DNA of 64,000 bases from Acinetobacter guerrae (lineage in GTDB: Bacteria; Pseudomonadota; Gammaproteobacteria; Pseudomonadales; Moraxellaceae), in contig NZ_LXGN01000011.1 of assembly GCF_009372255.1 (NCBI RefSeq), forward strand, positions 1 to 64,000, in the 5' to 3' direction. A program made the translations under genes and the position numbers. The notes under the pieces were generated by a model. The model worked only from the letters and a program-made list of their open reading frames with translations, made no database searches and had not been told where the DNA came from. Positions 50,426 to 60,377 of this stretch are shown here, one piece after another. The stretch's first letter is position 1, and each line of letters begins with the position of its first letter.

Positions 50426-51439
50426 TTACTTGAATTGCGCCTGCTGTTCCGTCTGCAATTGCTGAGAAATCGACTGGCTAATTCCCTGACCTATTTGTGA
50501 ACCCATACGTCCAACCAAAGATTCGAATGGACTGCGTTCAATGGTATAGTTTACTTTAGTATCAAGTTTTAGCTCACGCATCAAACTATCAATGTTACCT
50601 GTGCGGTCAGCAATCCCTAACTTAATCGCTTGTTCACCTGTCCAAAATAAACCTGAGAAAATGGCAGGATCATCGGATTGCAGACGTTTACCACGACCTT
50701 GTTTTACTGCATCGATAAAATGCTGATGCACATTATCCAATAAGGCCTGAATATGTTCACGTTGCTGTGGGTTTATTGGTTTGGTCATGCTAAGGATATC
50801 CTTATTGGAACCCGAAGTCATGGTACGGTCTTCAATTCCTAGCTTTTGAGCAAGTCCATTAATACCGTAATTTGGCATAATTACACCAATTGAACCCACT
50901 AAACTTGATGGGTTTACAATAATTTCATCTGCCGCAGACGCGATATAATAAGCACCAGACGCTCCCATATCACCAATCACGGCATAGACTTTTTTATCTG
51001 TATGCTGTTGTTTTAAATAACGGATTTGCTGCCAGATTTCATCTGATTGAACAGGTGATCCTCCTGGTGAATTAATATTTAAAACTACTGCTTTACTTGA
51101 TTTTGCCTCAAATGCTCGCTTCAGTGCTTTATTAGTGTCTTCACTGTTCACTGACTGATTACCAGAATCAATCGTGCCAATAATATTAACGACAGCCAAA
51201 TGCGCTGAGCTTGAAGTAGTCGCACTACTCTCTACGCTTGAACAGCCACGCCCCAAAACGACGATGATGAAAATTAAGTAAAGAAAAGTGAGTAATTTAA
51301 AAAATATTCCCCAACGTCTGGCTCGACGTTGCTCTTCAACAGAGGCTAGAACAGCTTTTTCCAAAATTTGCCATTCCTGTCCAGCCTTATTATTGCTATT
51401 CGATGGTTCATTTTGTGGTTTTGGTGGCCAATCGGACAT
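50426..51439 (-). CDS. sppA: Signal peptide peptidase SppA-type S49 protease
   Basis: This 337-residue membrane protease degrades cleaved signal peptides. It has a cytosolic N-terminus of about 40 residues, one membrane helix (FFKLLTFLYLIFIIVVLG) and a periplasmic S49 domain. The nucleophile Ser is in GDMGASGAYYIASAADE, followed by SLVGSIGVIMPNYG. It is the short single-domain form. The exact start is either 51439 (MSDWPPKP) or 51448; the former is chosen by eye. Confidence 0.9.
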   Translation of the reverse strand: MSDWPPKPQNEPSNSNNKAGQEWQILEKAVLASVEEQRRARRWGIFFKLLTFLYLIFIIVVLGRGCSSVESSATTSSSAHLAVVNIIGTIDSGNQSVNSEDTNKALKRAFEAKSSKAVVLNINSPGGSPVQSDEIWQQIRYLKQQHTDKKVYAVIGDMGASGAYYIASAADEIIVNPSSLVGSIGVIMPNYGINGLAQKLGIEDRTMTSGSNKDILSMTKPINPQQREHIQALLDNVHQHFIDAVKQGRGKRLQSDDPAIFSGLFWTGEQAIKLGIADRTGNIDSLMRELKLDTKVNYTIERSPFESLVGRMGSQIGQGISQSISQQLQTEQQAQFK

Positions 51440-51575
51440 AAAAAACAACCCAAAAAGTTAAAATCTCTGCCATTATATACACTGAATCGGTAAAAACTAT
51501 TTAATCGATATGATTTAACTTATAATATTTTTGTCCGATGATTTTTTCCTTACTTTATTTAATGCTTTTTTGATA

Positions 51576-52550
51576 ATGACGACACCTGATACTCACAGCT
51601 TCAATTACCGTCTTTTAAGGTTCGTTAGCCGACAGCCTATTCAATTTTCACGTTTTATTGCGCGTATGCTCGCAGGCTTAGTCAACTCTCTGAAAATTAC
51701 AAAAACATCCAGAACGATCCAGTTAAACCTACAAATTGCCTTACCTTATTTAACTGAAGATGAACGTCACCAGATTACGCAACAGGCAATTCGTAACGAA
51801 CTCACGTCATATTTTGAGTTCTTTAGTGTGTGGGGCGCGTCTAATGAAAAAAATATTTCCCGTATTCAAAATATTACAGGTGAACATTATTTCCATGAAG
51901 CCTTAGCTGAAAATAAAGGTCTGGTTTTGATTGTTCCCCACTTTGGTACATGGGAAGTGATGAATGCGTGGTGCGCACAATTTACACCCATGACCATTTT
52001 ATATAAACCTGTAAAAAATGCAGATGCAGATACTTTTGTGCGTGAAGCACGTAGCCGCGAACAAGCAAATCTGGTTCCAACCGATGAAAGTGGTGTACGT
52101 CAGATTTTTAAAGCTTTAAAAAAGGGTGGAACCACCGTCATTTTGCCAGATCATTCACCACATGCTGGCGGTGAAATGGTCGATTATTTTGGTATTCCAC
52201 TTATATCTAGCAATCTAAGTTCGAAATTGATTCAAAAAACTAAAGCCAAAGCCTTGCTTCTTTATGCAATTCGTAATGATCAAGACGGTTTTGATATGTT
52301 TATTGAACCGATAGATCCTGCGATTTATGAAGGATCAGATTCACATGGAACTTTGGTCATCCATCAAGCAATTGAGAATCTGATTCGTCGATATCCTCAG
52401 CATTATCACTGGAGTTATAAACGCTTTAAAGCGAATCCTATGCTTGATAATATTTATAAATTTGATGAAAGTGAAGCTCTTGAAAGAATAGAACAAGTGA
52501 GAAGTAAAGTCCCACTAGATACTATTGTGGCTTCGGATTCATCCACTTAA
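51576..52550 (+). CDS. Lipid A-type lysophospholipid acyltransferase (LpxL/LpxM family)
   Basis: This 324-residue inner membrane enzyme probably transfers a secondary acyl chain to lipid A. The catalytic H-x4-E is in VPHFGTWEVMNAW (near residue 128), then the family segments ILYKPVKNADADTFVREARS and VILPDHSPHAGGEMVDYFGI. The ATG at 51576 is used; a TTG at 51531 would add 15 residues and neither has a clear ribosome site. Which LpxL/LpxM position is acylated cannot be told. Its last 29 bases overlap the end of comEC on the other strand. Confidence 0.88.
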   Translation: MTTPDTHSFNYRLLRFVSRQPIQFSRFIARMLAGLVNSLKITKTSRTIQLNLQIALPYLTEDERHQITQQAIRNELTSYFEFFSVWGASNEKNISRIQNITGEHYFHEALAENKGLVLIVPHFGTWEVMNAWCAQFTPMTILYKPVKNADADTFVREARSREQANLVPTDESGVRQIFKALKKGGTTVILPDHSPHAGGEMVDYFGIPLISSNLSSKLIQKTKAKALLLYAIRNDQDGFDMFIEPIDPAIYEGSDSHGTLVIHQAIENLIRRYPQHYHWSYKRFKANPMLDNIYKFDESEALERIEQVRSKVPLDTIVASDSST

Positions 52551-54975
52551 AAGCTTGTCGATATTGCTCTAGTTCTACGCGATTATCCTCAATACGAAAG
52601 GTGATGTTCCCAGACTGTATCGTGGTATAAAGTGGAATGTTTAAAGCTTCTAATCTTGATATCGTTTGCATGCTTGGGTGCCCATAACGATTGGTATATC
52701 CAACAGATGCAACCGCAATTTTTGGCCGATAATGCCTTAAAAAATCATAAGATGAGCTATACTTGCTGCCGTGATGTCCCAAAATCAAGACATCTACTTT
52801 CAAATCTGGATATTTCTGTAAAATTTGATATTCAGTCAGCCATCCAGCATCACCCATCATTAAAAATCGATGTAAACCATTTGCCTTTAACAGTTCAAGA
52901 TAGACCACGCAGGAATTTTCATTTCGATCGTATCGAACCTGTTGATCATGCATGCTTTCTGGAGACAATATTTGCAAGCGCATATCAACTGTTTGCCATG
53001 TTTGACCTGCATGACATTTAGAAAAAGAAGCATCTTTTAGCAAAGATAAAGTTTGCTGCGGCAGTGTTTCATTCGCCATTAAATGGCTGACTTTTATTTG
53101 CTGCAAAACAGCATCAAGCGCCCCACTATGATCCTGATCCAAGTGAGAAAGTAAAATACGATCAAGTTGTGTTACACCTTGCGATTTTAAATAAGGAACC
53201 ACAACCTTTTGACCCATGCTAAATTTGCTTTCATCATAATAACCACCTGTATCAATCAGCATACGCATTGATGAATCCTGTATAAAAATAGACTGTCCCT
53301 GCCCCACATCAATGACCGATATGTATGTATCACGCTTCCCCCATGGCAGTAAAAAAACTGGGCAAATACATAAAAATGCCCATGATCTTGGGATACTGCC
53401 CTTAGGTAAAAACAACATCAAAATACCTAAGCCAATACTCAACAAAAGCATAGGTGTTAAAGAAAAAGTATGCAGTACGGGATGAAAAAGGTGATCTAGT
53501 CCATTCAAAATAAAAAATAAAACACCGATCAGTAAATCATTGATATGAAAAAGTAGCTGCCCCAAAGACGGAATGATCAAGGAGATACAAGCTGCAATAA
53601 TGCCTAGCGGTACAATGACCCCGCCTAAAAATGGGATCACAATCAGATTGGCAATGGGTGCAATCCAAGAAACTTGATTAAAAAAAATAAGTACCAAAGG
53701 TAATAGTGCAATAAAAATTTTCCATTGAGATTGGATTAATACTTGAATGTTTTTCCAGATTTTTTGCGTCAAATTAGGGACTGAATCTGAATGGCGATGT
53801 ATGGACTGATAAATATTCAACAGAATAAAACAAGCGCCATAAGATAACCAAAATGCAGCCGACAAAATACCAAAAGGATCAATCAATAAGCTTAAACTTG
53901 CTGTATATAACAGCAAATTGAAAGGTCGAATTTCATGTTTAAGAAGTAGAAATAAACTTGCGATAAGAGTCAATAATAATGTGCGTAATGCTGGTATTTC
54001 AAAGCCGACAAAAGCTGTATAGACGAATACACAACCACAAAATGGTACAATCAGCAAAATCTGACGAGGACATCTTAAATAGATTTTTGGCTTAAACTTA
54101 TGAATAATACGTGTCATCAGCCATGCAAAGATTGCCGCTAAAATCAGAACATGTGGGCCTGATATCGCCAGTAAATGTGAAATACCAAATCGCTGAAAAA
54201 GCAGTTCAGTATTTTGATCCAGTAAACTGCGGTCACCTGTCAACAGCGCCAGTATCAATGCCTTATATTTCAGAGGTTGCTGTTGTAGATCAATTCGAAA
54301 ATTAAGTCTTAATTGCTCAATACTTAGGCTAAATCTTGACCAAAGTGTCTGTTGTTGTTTTAGGTGTTTCTGAAATCCTAAACGATAAACGTCTTGGCTT
54401 GAAAGTGGCACTATTTGTTTTACTTGCAAGCTAGACATCCAGTTTTGCTGAATAAACCATTTTTCCTGATCAAAGCCTCCCGCATTGGCATAACTATGTA
54501 TAGGCTTAAGCATCCCCTGTACCTGATAATATTGCCCAAGTGCTAAACTTTTATTTTTGATCTCAATACTTTGTAAAATCGAATCATCAATATACGCGAC
54601 CCAAACTACAGGAGGCTTATTTTGAGATAAAATTTCAATTGGCTGTTTAACCCCCTGTTCTGTGTTTTCTCCAATTTTTCGAACATAAACCACTTCGGAT
54701 GTCGTTCTTGGCAAGATTTCTTTGTGCTTTAGACGCTCAATCAAGGCATGATCTGCATACACATAGCCCAGTATTAATGTGCAACATGTAGAGCCGATCA
54801 TTAAAGATGCTTTAATATATGTATTCTCGCTCCACTTATTTCTTTTTAGGCAATAAATTCCCCAAAAGATCAGAATAAATGGAACAAAATACCAACTCAT
54901 CGATATCAAGTTTGGAAAGGAATATCCCATCATGGCAATGCCAAGAATCCATCCCAACAATATAATTTTTAACAT
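52522..54975 (-). CDS. comEC: ComEC/Rec2 DNA uptake channel
   Basis: This 817-residue inner membrane channel carries single-stranded DNA into the cell in natural transformation. Order: N-terminal helices, a DUF4131/OB-like periplasmic part (about 60-190), the Competence domain of membrane helices (about 230-540, with LLAISGPHVLILAAIFAWL), and a C-terminal metallo-beta-lactamase-like domain. That domain has LLSHLDQDHSGALDAV, DVLILGHHGSKYSSS and VASVGYTNRYGHPS. All landmark His/Asp residues look intact, so the host could be transformable. It is a single gene, convergent with the acyltransferase. Confidence 0.95.
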   Translation of the reverse strand: MLKIILLGWILGIAMMGYSFPNLISMSWYFVPFILIFWGIYCLKRNKWSENTYIKASLMIGSTCCTLILGYVYADHALIERLKHKEILPRTTSEVVYVRKIGENTEQGVKQPIEILSQNKPPVVWVAYIDDSILQSIEIKNKSLALGQYYQVQGMLKPIHSYANAGGFDQEKWFIQQNWMSSLQVKQIVPLSSQDVYRLGFQKHLKQQQTLWSRFSLSIEQLRLNFRIDLQQQPLKYKALILALLTGDRSLLDQNTELLFQRFGISHLLAISGPHVLILAAIFAWLMTRIIHKFKPKIYLRCPRQILLIVPFCGCVFVYTAFVGFEIPALRTLLLTLIASLFLLLKHEIRPFNLLLYTASLSLLIDPFGILSAAFWLSYGACFILLNIYQSIHRHSDSVPNLTQKIWKNIQVLIQSQWKIFIALLPLVLIFFNQVSWIAPIANLIVIPFLGGVIVPLGIIAACISLIIPSLGQLLFHINDLLIGVLFFILNGLDHLFHPVLHTFSLTPMLLLSIGLGILMLFLPKGSIPRSWAFLCICPVFLLPWGKRDTYISVIDVGQGQSIFIQDSSMRMLIDTGGYYDESKFSMGQKVVVPYLKSQGVTQLDRILLSHLDQDHSGALDAVLQQIKVSHLMANETLPQQTLSLLKDASFSKCHAGQTWQTVDMRLQILSPESMHDQQVRYDRNENSCVVYLELLKANGLHRFLMMGDAGWLTEYQILQKYPDLKVDVLILGHHGSKYSSSYDFLRHYRPKIAVASVGYTNRYGHPSMQTISRLEALNIPLYTTIQSGNITFRIEDNRVELEQYRQAFKWMNPKPQ

Positions 54976-55058
54976 GTAATTTTATATAGCTTCTTTTTCG
55001 GGCAAAATTAAAGCCCATTTGTATGGGCTTTAAAAGGATTATTTTAAAAATTTTTAGA

Positions 55059-55748
55059 TTATTGAATTGAATCAACCCAAAGTCCGTCTTGCATGTGCAA
55101 AATTGAGTCTCCAGATTGAGCCAATTGTTCATCATGAGTCACAATAAGCATAGCCATATTCAACTCTTTTTTTAGATCCATCAATAACTCAAAAATAGTC
55201 ATTGCTGTTCTACGATCCAGATTCCCTGTTGGCTCATCTGCCAACATTAGAGCGGGTTTTGTCACCAAAGCTCTCGCCAGAGCCACACGCTGCCTTTCAC
55301 CACCAGACAACTCACCTGGTTTATGTTCCAGACGATGAGACAGCCCTACACGCTCCAATAAATATTCTGCACGCTGTTTCACATCTTTAAAGTTGCTACT
55401 GCTACGTAACATAAGAGGCATTGCTACATTTTCCAGTGCAGTAAACTCTGGTAACAAGTGATGAAACTGATAAACAAAGCCTAAATATTCATTCCGCTTA
55501 AAACCGCGTTCGGCTTCACCTAAGTTATCAAAACGCTGACCATTTAAAAATACTTGGCCTTGCGTTGGCTGATCAAGTCCACCCAGCACGTGTAGCAAGG
55601 TACTTTTACCCGAACCACTTGCGCCGACGATAGAAACAAATTCGCCTGCTTTTATCTGCAAAGACAGTCCCTTGATCACTTCAACCTTAGATTTTCCATC
55701 AGTAAAGCTTTTATAAATATCTTTGGCTTCCAGAACGATTTTACTCAT
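55059..55748 (-). CDS. lolD: Lipoprotein-releasing ATPase LolD
   Basis: This 229-residue ATPase powers release of outer-membrane lipoproteins from the inner membrane. Walker A is [17 protein letters not shown] (near residue 40), the signature [15 protein letters not shown] (near 142), Walker [15 protein letters not shown]. The start at 55748 overlaps the stop of the permease gene by 8 bases. It is translationally coupled to that gene. LolD-specific stretches such as [14 protein letters not shown] are present. Confidence 0.93.
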   Translation of the reverse strand: MSKIVLEAKDIYKSFTDGKSKVEVIKGLSLQIKAGEFVSIVGASGSGKSTLLHVLGGLDQPTQGQVFLNGQRFDNLGEAERGFKRNEYLGFVYQFHHLLPEFTALENVAMPLMLRSSSNFKDVKQRAEYLLERVGLSHRLEHKPGELSGGERQRVALARALVTKPALMLADEPTGNLDRRTAMTIFELLMDLKKELNMAMLIVTHDEQLAQSGDSILHMQDGLWVDSIQ

Positions 55749-56976
55749 AACGTAAAGCCTCCGCAGGCTGAATTTTTGCAGCACGTAAAGCTGGGTAAAT
55801 AGTCGCCAAGAAACTCAAAATTAATGATACTGAAACGATTAAAACCACATCTTGCCATCTTAAATAAGACGGTAAATAGTTAATAAAGTACGCATCAAAC
55901 AAATGCCAACCAAAGGCAGTATTTAACCAGTCAATCACATTACTAATACTGGTCGCTAAAATGATACCCAAAATTGCACCTGCGACTGTTCCAATCACAC
56001 CAATCACAGTGCCCTGTACCATAAATATTTTGGTAATGGTTGCTGGAGAAGCACCTAATGTTCTTAGTATTGCAATATCGGATTTTTTATCGGTCACGAC
56101 CATAACTAACGAAGATACAATATTAAATGCAGCCACCAAAACAATCAGAAATAAAAGCAAGCTCACCATCGCTTTTTCCATCTGAATCGCACTGAATAAG
56201 TTACCGTGGGTATAAGTCCAATCAGATGCATAAAAGTTAGGGGGTAAGGTTTTCACAATATCATTCGCCACTTGAGGAGCTTGAAAAATATTGTCCAATT
56301 TCAGTCGAACACCTTGTGCACCATCGGGTAAACGTAGCAAAGTTGAAGCATCATTCAGGGCGATATAACCCATCATTGAATCAACTTCTGCACCAATACT
56401 AAAAATGCCCACAATTTTAAAACGTTTAAAACGCGGAACCACACCTGCTGGCGATGGTGTGGCTTCTGGGAGCACCAAGGTAACATTGTCATTCAATCCA
56501 AGACCTAATGCATCCGCCATTTGTTTACCCAGTACAATGCCAAACTCACCTTTTTGCAGGCTATTTATATTCCCTGCAACCATATGATCTTGAATAATAG
56601 AAACCTTTGGTTCATATTTAGGATCGATCCCCGTCACCATAATTCCGGCAACCTGACCATGTGCAGTAAGCATGCCTTGTAACTGAGTAAAAGGAGCAAC
56701 CCCTGTGACATGCGGATGTGCTTCAATTTTTTTTGCAAGTTCTGGCCAATCTGTTAAAATTTGTGTTGAAGAAACAGTAGCTTGAGGTATCATGCCTAAG
56801 ACACGGTTTTTCAACTCACGGTCAAAACCATTCATGACCGATAGCACGGTAATGAGTACGGCGACACCCAAGGTGAGACCAATCATGGAAACCAATGCAA
56901 TAAAAGAAATAAAGTGATTACTACGCCGTGCGCGAGTATATCTCAACCCGATATATAACGAGATTGGTTTAAACAT
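55741..56976 (-). CDS. Lipoprotein-releasing permease of the LolC/LolE type
   Basis: This 411-residue permease with four helices has an N-terminal helix (FIALVSMIGLTLGVAVLITV), a large periplasmic domain (about 45-265) and three C-terminal helices (for example VVTDKKSDIAILRTLGASPA, with the coupling helix to LolD). It begins MFKPISLYIGLRYTRARRSN. Only one permease gene precedes lolD. Either its partner is elsewhere or it works as a homodimer like the LolF described in Francisella. A PilZ gene lies divergent 27 bases away. Confidence 0.9.
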   Translation of the reverse strand: MFKPISLYIGLRYTRARRSNHFISFIALVSMIGLTLGVAVLITVLSVMNGFDRELKNRVLGMIPQATVSSTQILTDWPELAKKIEAHPHVTGVAPFTQLQGMLTAHGQVAGIMVTGIDPKYEPKVSIIQDHMVAGNINSLQKGEFGIVLGKQMADALGLGLNDNVTLVLPEATPSPAGVVPRFKRFKIVGIFSIGAEVDSMMGYIALNDASTLLRLPDGAQGVRLKLDNIFQAPQVANDIVKTLPPNFYASDWTYTHGNLFSAIQMEKAMVSLLLFLIVLVAAFNIVSSLVMVVTDKKSDIAILRTLGASPATITKIFMVQGTVIGVIGTVAGAILGIILATSISNVIDWLNTAFGWHLFDAYFINYLPSYLRWQDVVLIVSVSLILSFLATIYPALRAAKIQPAEALRYE

Positions 56977-57003
56977 ACCATCTAAATCCGAGGTAATTTC
57001 ATT

Positions 57004-57564
57004 ATGGAAAGTTCACAGCATTCGAGTGGAACATCTGAACGCCGTGTCATGTCTCGCATAGATGCTGCGTTAAGAATCAACTATCAGGTTATTTCTGATG
57101 CTGTTGCCCTTAACGATCCTTACGATCCAAGTTTTGTATTGCCGCGCTATTTTCTACTACTTGCTGAATTAGATCAAATTGATCATGCGTTTAGCTACGA
57201 ATTAGAACAATTAAATCAAAAAGATCAACAAATTGCTCGTATCTTATCTTTATTTAATCAAAAATTGAATTTAATTACGGGTTCTCTGTACGACTCTATC
57301 GTTCAATCTATCTTACCAAGTACAGAGCAGGTTAATGTTTCTGAAACTGGACTCAGTTTTTATACTTCAGAGTCTTTAAAAGAAGGAACATATATCCATA
57401 TTACCCTAAGCCATCCTGAAAATTATTTTCATATCGCTGTCACTGCTCAAGTGGTATATAGCCACGCCGAAGACGATCATAAATTTAGAACGGGTGTTTA
57501 TTTTATTACCTTGCATCCGCATGATCGAGTGAAGTTGGCTGAATGTATTGCTGAACAAATATAA
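57004..57564 (+). CDS. PilZ-domain protein
   Basis: This 186-residue cytosolic protein probably binds cyclic di-GMP. The arginine motif lies near the start (SERRVMSRIDAAL), an alpha-helical insert follows (about 30-105), and the D/NxSxxG half is NVSETGLSFYTSE near residue 117, followed by a beta-barrel like HITLSHPENYFHIAVTAQV. The long insert between motifs is unusual. It is divergent from lolC/E and transcribed alone. Partner process (pili, motility, matrix) is not shown. Confidence 0.83.
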   Translation: MESSQHSSGTSERRVMSRIDAALRINYQVISDAVALNDPYDPSFVLPRYFLLLAELDQIDHAFSYELEQLNQKDQQIARILSLFNQKLNLITGSLYDSIVQSILPSTEQVNVSETGLSFYTSESLKEGTYIHITLSHPENYFHIAVTAQVVYSHAEDDHKFRTGVYFITLHPHDRVKLAECIAEQI

Positions 57565-57611
57565 AATGGCTCACTTTTTGTCTTTGTTAGGGTGAGCTAT
57601 CCACTTTCAAA

Positions 57612-58532
57612 CTAATGTTCAACATGTTGCTGTTTTAAATGGGCTTGTAATCTTCGACTCGCTTGTAAGTCTTTATAGAAGTATAAGAATAGCCCAATTA
57701 AAATAATCGCCGCACCCATTAACCCAAACATAGATAGTTTTTCATGATTGATTAAAACACCAATCAGCATCGCTAAAAGCGGAGTCATAACATTGGTCAG
57801 CGATAAAGTGGTCGCCTTGATATTACGTACTAATTTAAAATAACAAAACATGGCAATGAGTGATGCCATAATCACGGTATAAATTAATGCAAATAACGAT
57901 TTTGCTTCAGGAAGATGAGTAGGTGCATATTGCCAAATCCACGGCATCAAGCAGATTGCGCCTAAAGCGGAAACTAAAATTGAACCTGTTGCCTGTGCCA
58001 TTGGTTCTATATCTGCATTGACTTTTTTGACCCAAAAAATCGATAGACAATACATAAATACACTGATGAGCATCAAACCAATCCCAATGGGATGAATATT
58101 CTGCGTAGAACCACCAAAACAAATCAAGGCCAGCCCTGAAATCGCGACGAACATACCCAACCATTGCAATCGATTCAAATGCTGATTCAAAGCAAAATGC
58201 GCCATTAATCCTGCAATAATCGGCGCCAAACCAAACATCAGCGCAATGATCCCCGAACTTAAATATTGTGTTGCGATATAAGTAAAAATTTGGGAGCCAA
58301 TCAGACTAAAAGAACCTGCAACATAACTATGTAATGCAATTTTATCTGTAGGAAATTTTACTTTGAGTAAAAATAATAAAATCGCAGCAATCGGCAATGC
58401 AATAAAAAAACGCAACGCCATTGCCCATAAGATATAAATATCAGACACGCTCCAAACAATCGCAAGCGGAGTTGTCGCCCAGATAAATACCAATACTACA
58501 TAGGTTATGATAATGTTAGTTTTAGATAACAT
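57612..58532 (-). CDS. EamA/DMT-family exporter
   Basis: This 306-residue inner membrane protein has two EamA repeats. It begins YVVLVFIWATTPLAIVWSVS and has FGLAPIIAGLMAHFALNQHL in the first repeat and a short cytosolic charged tail (YKDLQASRRLQAHLK). It resembles RhaT/PecM-like exporters; substrate unknown. It starts 9 bases after the YaiI-family gene, so they are likely cotranscribed. Confidence 0.9.
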   Translation of the reverse strand: MLSKTNIIITYVVLVFIWATTPLAIVWSVSDIYILWAMALRFFIALPIAAILLFLLKVKFPTDKIALHSYVAGSFSLIGSQIFTYIATQYLSSGIIALMFGLAPIIAGLMAHFALNQHLNRLQWLGMFVAISGLALICFGGSTQNIHPIGIGLMLISVFMYCLSIFWVKKVNADIEPMAQATGSILVSALGAICLMPWIWQYAPTHLPEAKSLFALIYTVIMASLIAMFCYFKLVRNIKATTLSLTNVMTPLLAMLIGVLINHEKLSMFGLMGAAIILIGLFLYFYKDLQASRRLQAHLKQQHVEH

Positions 58533-58541
58533 TGTTTATTC

Positions 58542-59009
58542 TCATGCAGTTTTACGCTTTTGCTTTAAAATTGTCTGATCTAAAGCGCTAGAAAATTCTC
58601 GTTTATCTCGTTCTGATATCGGCGGTGGCCCACCTGTTTGAACGCCTGCGCCGCGTAAGGTATCCATAAAATCACGAAGATGTAAGCGCGCCTTAACATT
58701 TGCCGTGGTATAAACCTCACCACGCGGATGAATTGCAACACCACCTTTCTCAATTACTTGAGCGGCAAGCGGAATATCTTGCGTAATGACAATGTCATTT
58801 TCCTGCATCCGTTCGACAATTTCTTTATCGGCCTGATCTGCACCACTCATGACCTGAATCGATTTGATTCTGACCGAAGGTGGAATCCCGACATTTTGAT
58901 TGGCGACAAAAGTCACTTCAAGTTGATAACGATCAGATGCGCGTAAAATTACTTCACGCAGAATTTTGGGCAATGCATCTGCATCAACCCATAACTTGAA
59001 TGCTAACAA
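58542..59009 (-). CDS. YaiI/YqxD (DUF188) protein
   Basis: This 155-residue cytosolic protein is of the DUF188 family, which has a PIN/NYN-like nuclease fold. Its acidic residues are at [10 protein letters not shown] (near residue 8), [14 protein letters not shown] and [12 protein letters not shown] (near residue 75), then [12 protein letters not shown]. The C-terminal basic part contains [14 protein letters not shown] nuclease function is inferred from the fold only. It lies upstream of the exporter in the same direction. Confidence 0.88.
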   Translation of the reverse strand: MLAFKLWVDADALPKILREVILRASDRYQLEVTFVANQNVGIPPSVRIKSIQVMSGADQADKEIVERMQENDIVITQDIPLAAQVIEKGGVAIHPRGEVYTTANVKARLHLRDFMDTLRGAGVQTGGPPPISERDKREFSSALDQTILKQKRKTA

Positions 59010-59187
59010 CTGAATGACTCTTGGAGAAAATAAAATCTAAGTTTAACAGATTCGTTTTTCATCATGAAAACTTATTCAAGTAAAAAGCGCGATGATTTTT
59101 TTACATAATTACATTGATAGACTTGAAAAAACCAAGATATCCTCGATTTAATACATTAAGTTATCCATTTTTTTATTCACAGCTTAT

Positions 59188-60126
59188 ATGAAAAATCAAA
59201 ATAGTCCTGAAATCGTCACTATCGAAGAAAATAATTTTGGCAGTCATGCGCAGCATTGGAATCTACTTTCTCCAGAACCCGCTCAGGATGTACCAAAGTG
59301 GCTTGGACTGGCACTAGATAGCCCAATCATGCCGATGGGTATCTGTGAATGTGAAAATGATATGGATCAAGCATTTTGGCTTATTCAGGGCCCTGCAAAT
59401 TCATCGATCAAACTCAACCAGATTATTGCAGTCGAAAATAATAAACCTAAAGCATTAAAAACGGCATTTCCTACATTTGAAAGTCCATATAAATTTAATG
59501 CTACGGTCGAACGCATTATTACATCTGAATCAGCCACTCAAGCCGTTTTACAGTTAAAAGTAAATCCAAATACCATTATTTATGCCTTCGATAATCTATA
59601 TAGCGTCAATCATGGTCAATATCAAAAGGATCAGAAGTATCAAGTTCAATTAAATGCATGGGCATATGAACTTGAAATAGTAGCTGATAATGAAACCATT
59701 ATTGTAGATGACCCAGCTTCAATTAAACATCATCGCGCATTAAACGACATTTTAGCCGACCATAATGGTGTAGCGCCTGAAAATCTACAGGAACTTATTA
59801 ATGCATGGGAACCGAAAACACCTGAAGATAAAGAGCCTGTAACCGTTGATTTTTCTAAAATGGTGGCTTATTTATACGGTGAAACGATCGGTCAGGAAGA
59901 TGAAGCTTGGTTTCAGGGCAATATCGTGGGGAAGACATCCATGACATTTATGGAACAAGAATATACGCTTTATGATGTCACTTTAGTTTTAGAAGATAAT
60001 CTACCTGCGACATTAATTCGGATTGCAACAAAAGACGATTTGTTTAAAAACTTTGAAATTGGACAGTATATTCGCGGAAACCTATGGATTCAGGCGAATA
60101 TTTATGCTAAAACTATTAATAATTAA
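59188..60126 (+). CDS. Hypothetical protein, 312 aa
   Basis: I do not recognise the family. The product is cytosolic, acidic (VDFSKMVAYLYGETIGQEDE) and free of signal peptide or membrane helices. Two similar-looking beta-rich halves are possible: about residues 10-195, with GICECENDMDQAFWLIQGPA, and 215-312, with WFQGNIVGKTSMTFMEQEYT. No catalytic motif stands out. It precedes a 49-residue membrane protein by 36 bases and may share its transcript. Confidence 0.7.
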   Translation: MKNQNSPEIVTIEENNFGSHAQHWNLLSPEPAQDVPKWLGLALDSPIMPMGICECENDMDQAFWLIQGPANSSIKLNQIIAVENNKPKALKTAFPTFESPYKFNATVERIITSESATQAVLQLKVNPNTIIYAFDNLYSVNHGQYQKDQKYQVQLNAWAYELEIVADNETIIVDDPASIKHHRALNDILADHNGVAPENLQELINAWEPKTPEDKEPVTVDFSKMVAYLYGETIGQEDEAWFQGNIVGKTSMTFMEQEYTLYDVTLVLEDNLPATLIRIATKDDLFKNFEIGQYIRGNLWIQANIYAKTINN

Positions 60127-60162
60127 TATATTTTCACAATAATTTAATTATTAGGCTCATTA

Positions 60163-60312
60163 ATGAAAATTATTCGAGAACAACAAAGTTACAGTCTAGT
60201 CCAATTTAGCGGTCAACGTATTAAGTTAGACAAAGGTGCCTTTTGCTTTTTTGTTCTTGGGATGTTTCTTGCAGCCATGATTTTTTATCATTTGGGCTTG
60301 TTAACTGCCTAA
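60163..60312 (+). CDS. 49-aa single-pass membrane microprotein
   Basis: The protein starts MKIIREQQSYSLVQFSGQRI, then KLDKGAF, and has one hydrophobic helix (about 28-45, FCFFVLGMFLAAMIFYHLGL). The charged N-terminus would be cytosolic. There is no clear ribosome site, but coding bias and the clean end before a terminator support it. It may be a small regulator of another membrane protein; its partner is unknown. Confidence 0.6.
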   Translation: MKIIREQQSYSLVQFSGQRIKLDKGAFCFFVLGMFLAAMIFYHLGLLTA

Positions 60313-60343
60313 TTTTACTTTATGAATTGCTTAAACATTAAAA

Positions 60344-60372
60344 ATAAAGCCCTCATCATGTGAGGGCTTTAT
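60344..60372. terminator. Bidirectional terminator between the microprotein gene and serC
   Basis: ATAAAGCCCTCA (60344-60355) pairs with TGAGGGCTTTAT (60361-60372). It has flanking A residues on the left and a weak T-rich tail on the right. Confidence 0.75.
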
Positions 60373-60377
60373 CGTGA

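Noticed and set aside
57569..57597. Terminator after the PilZ gene
   Set aside because: The 6-bp stem has an 17-base loop and no T run after it, so it is too weak to call.
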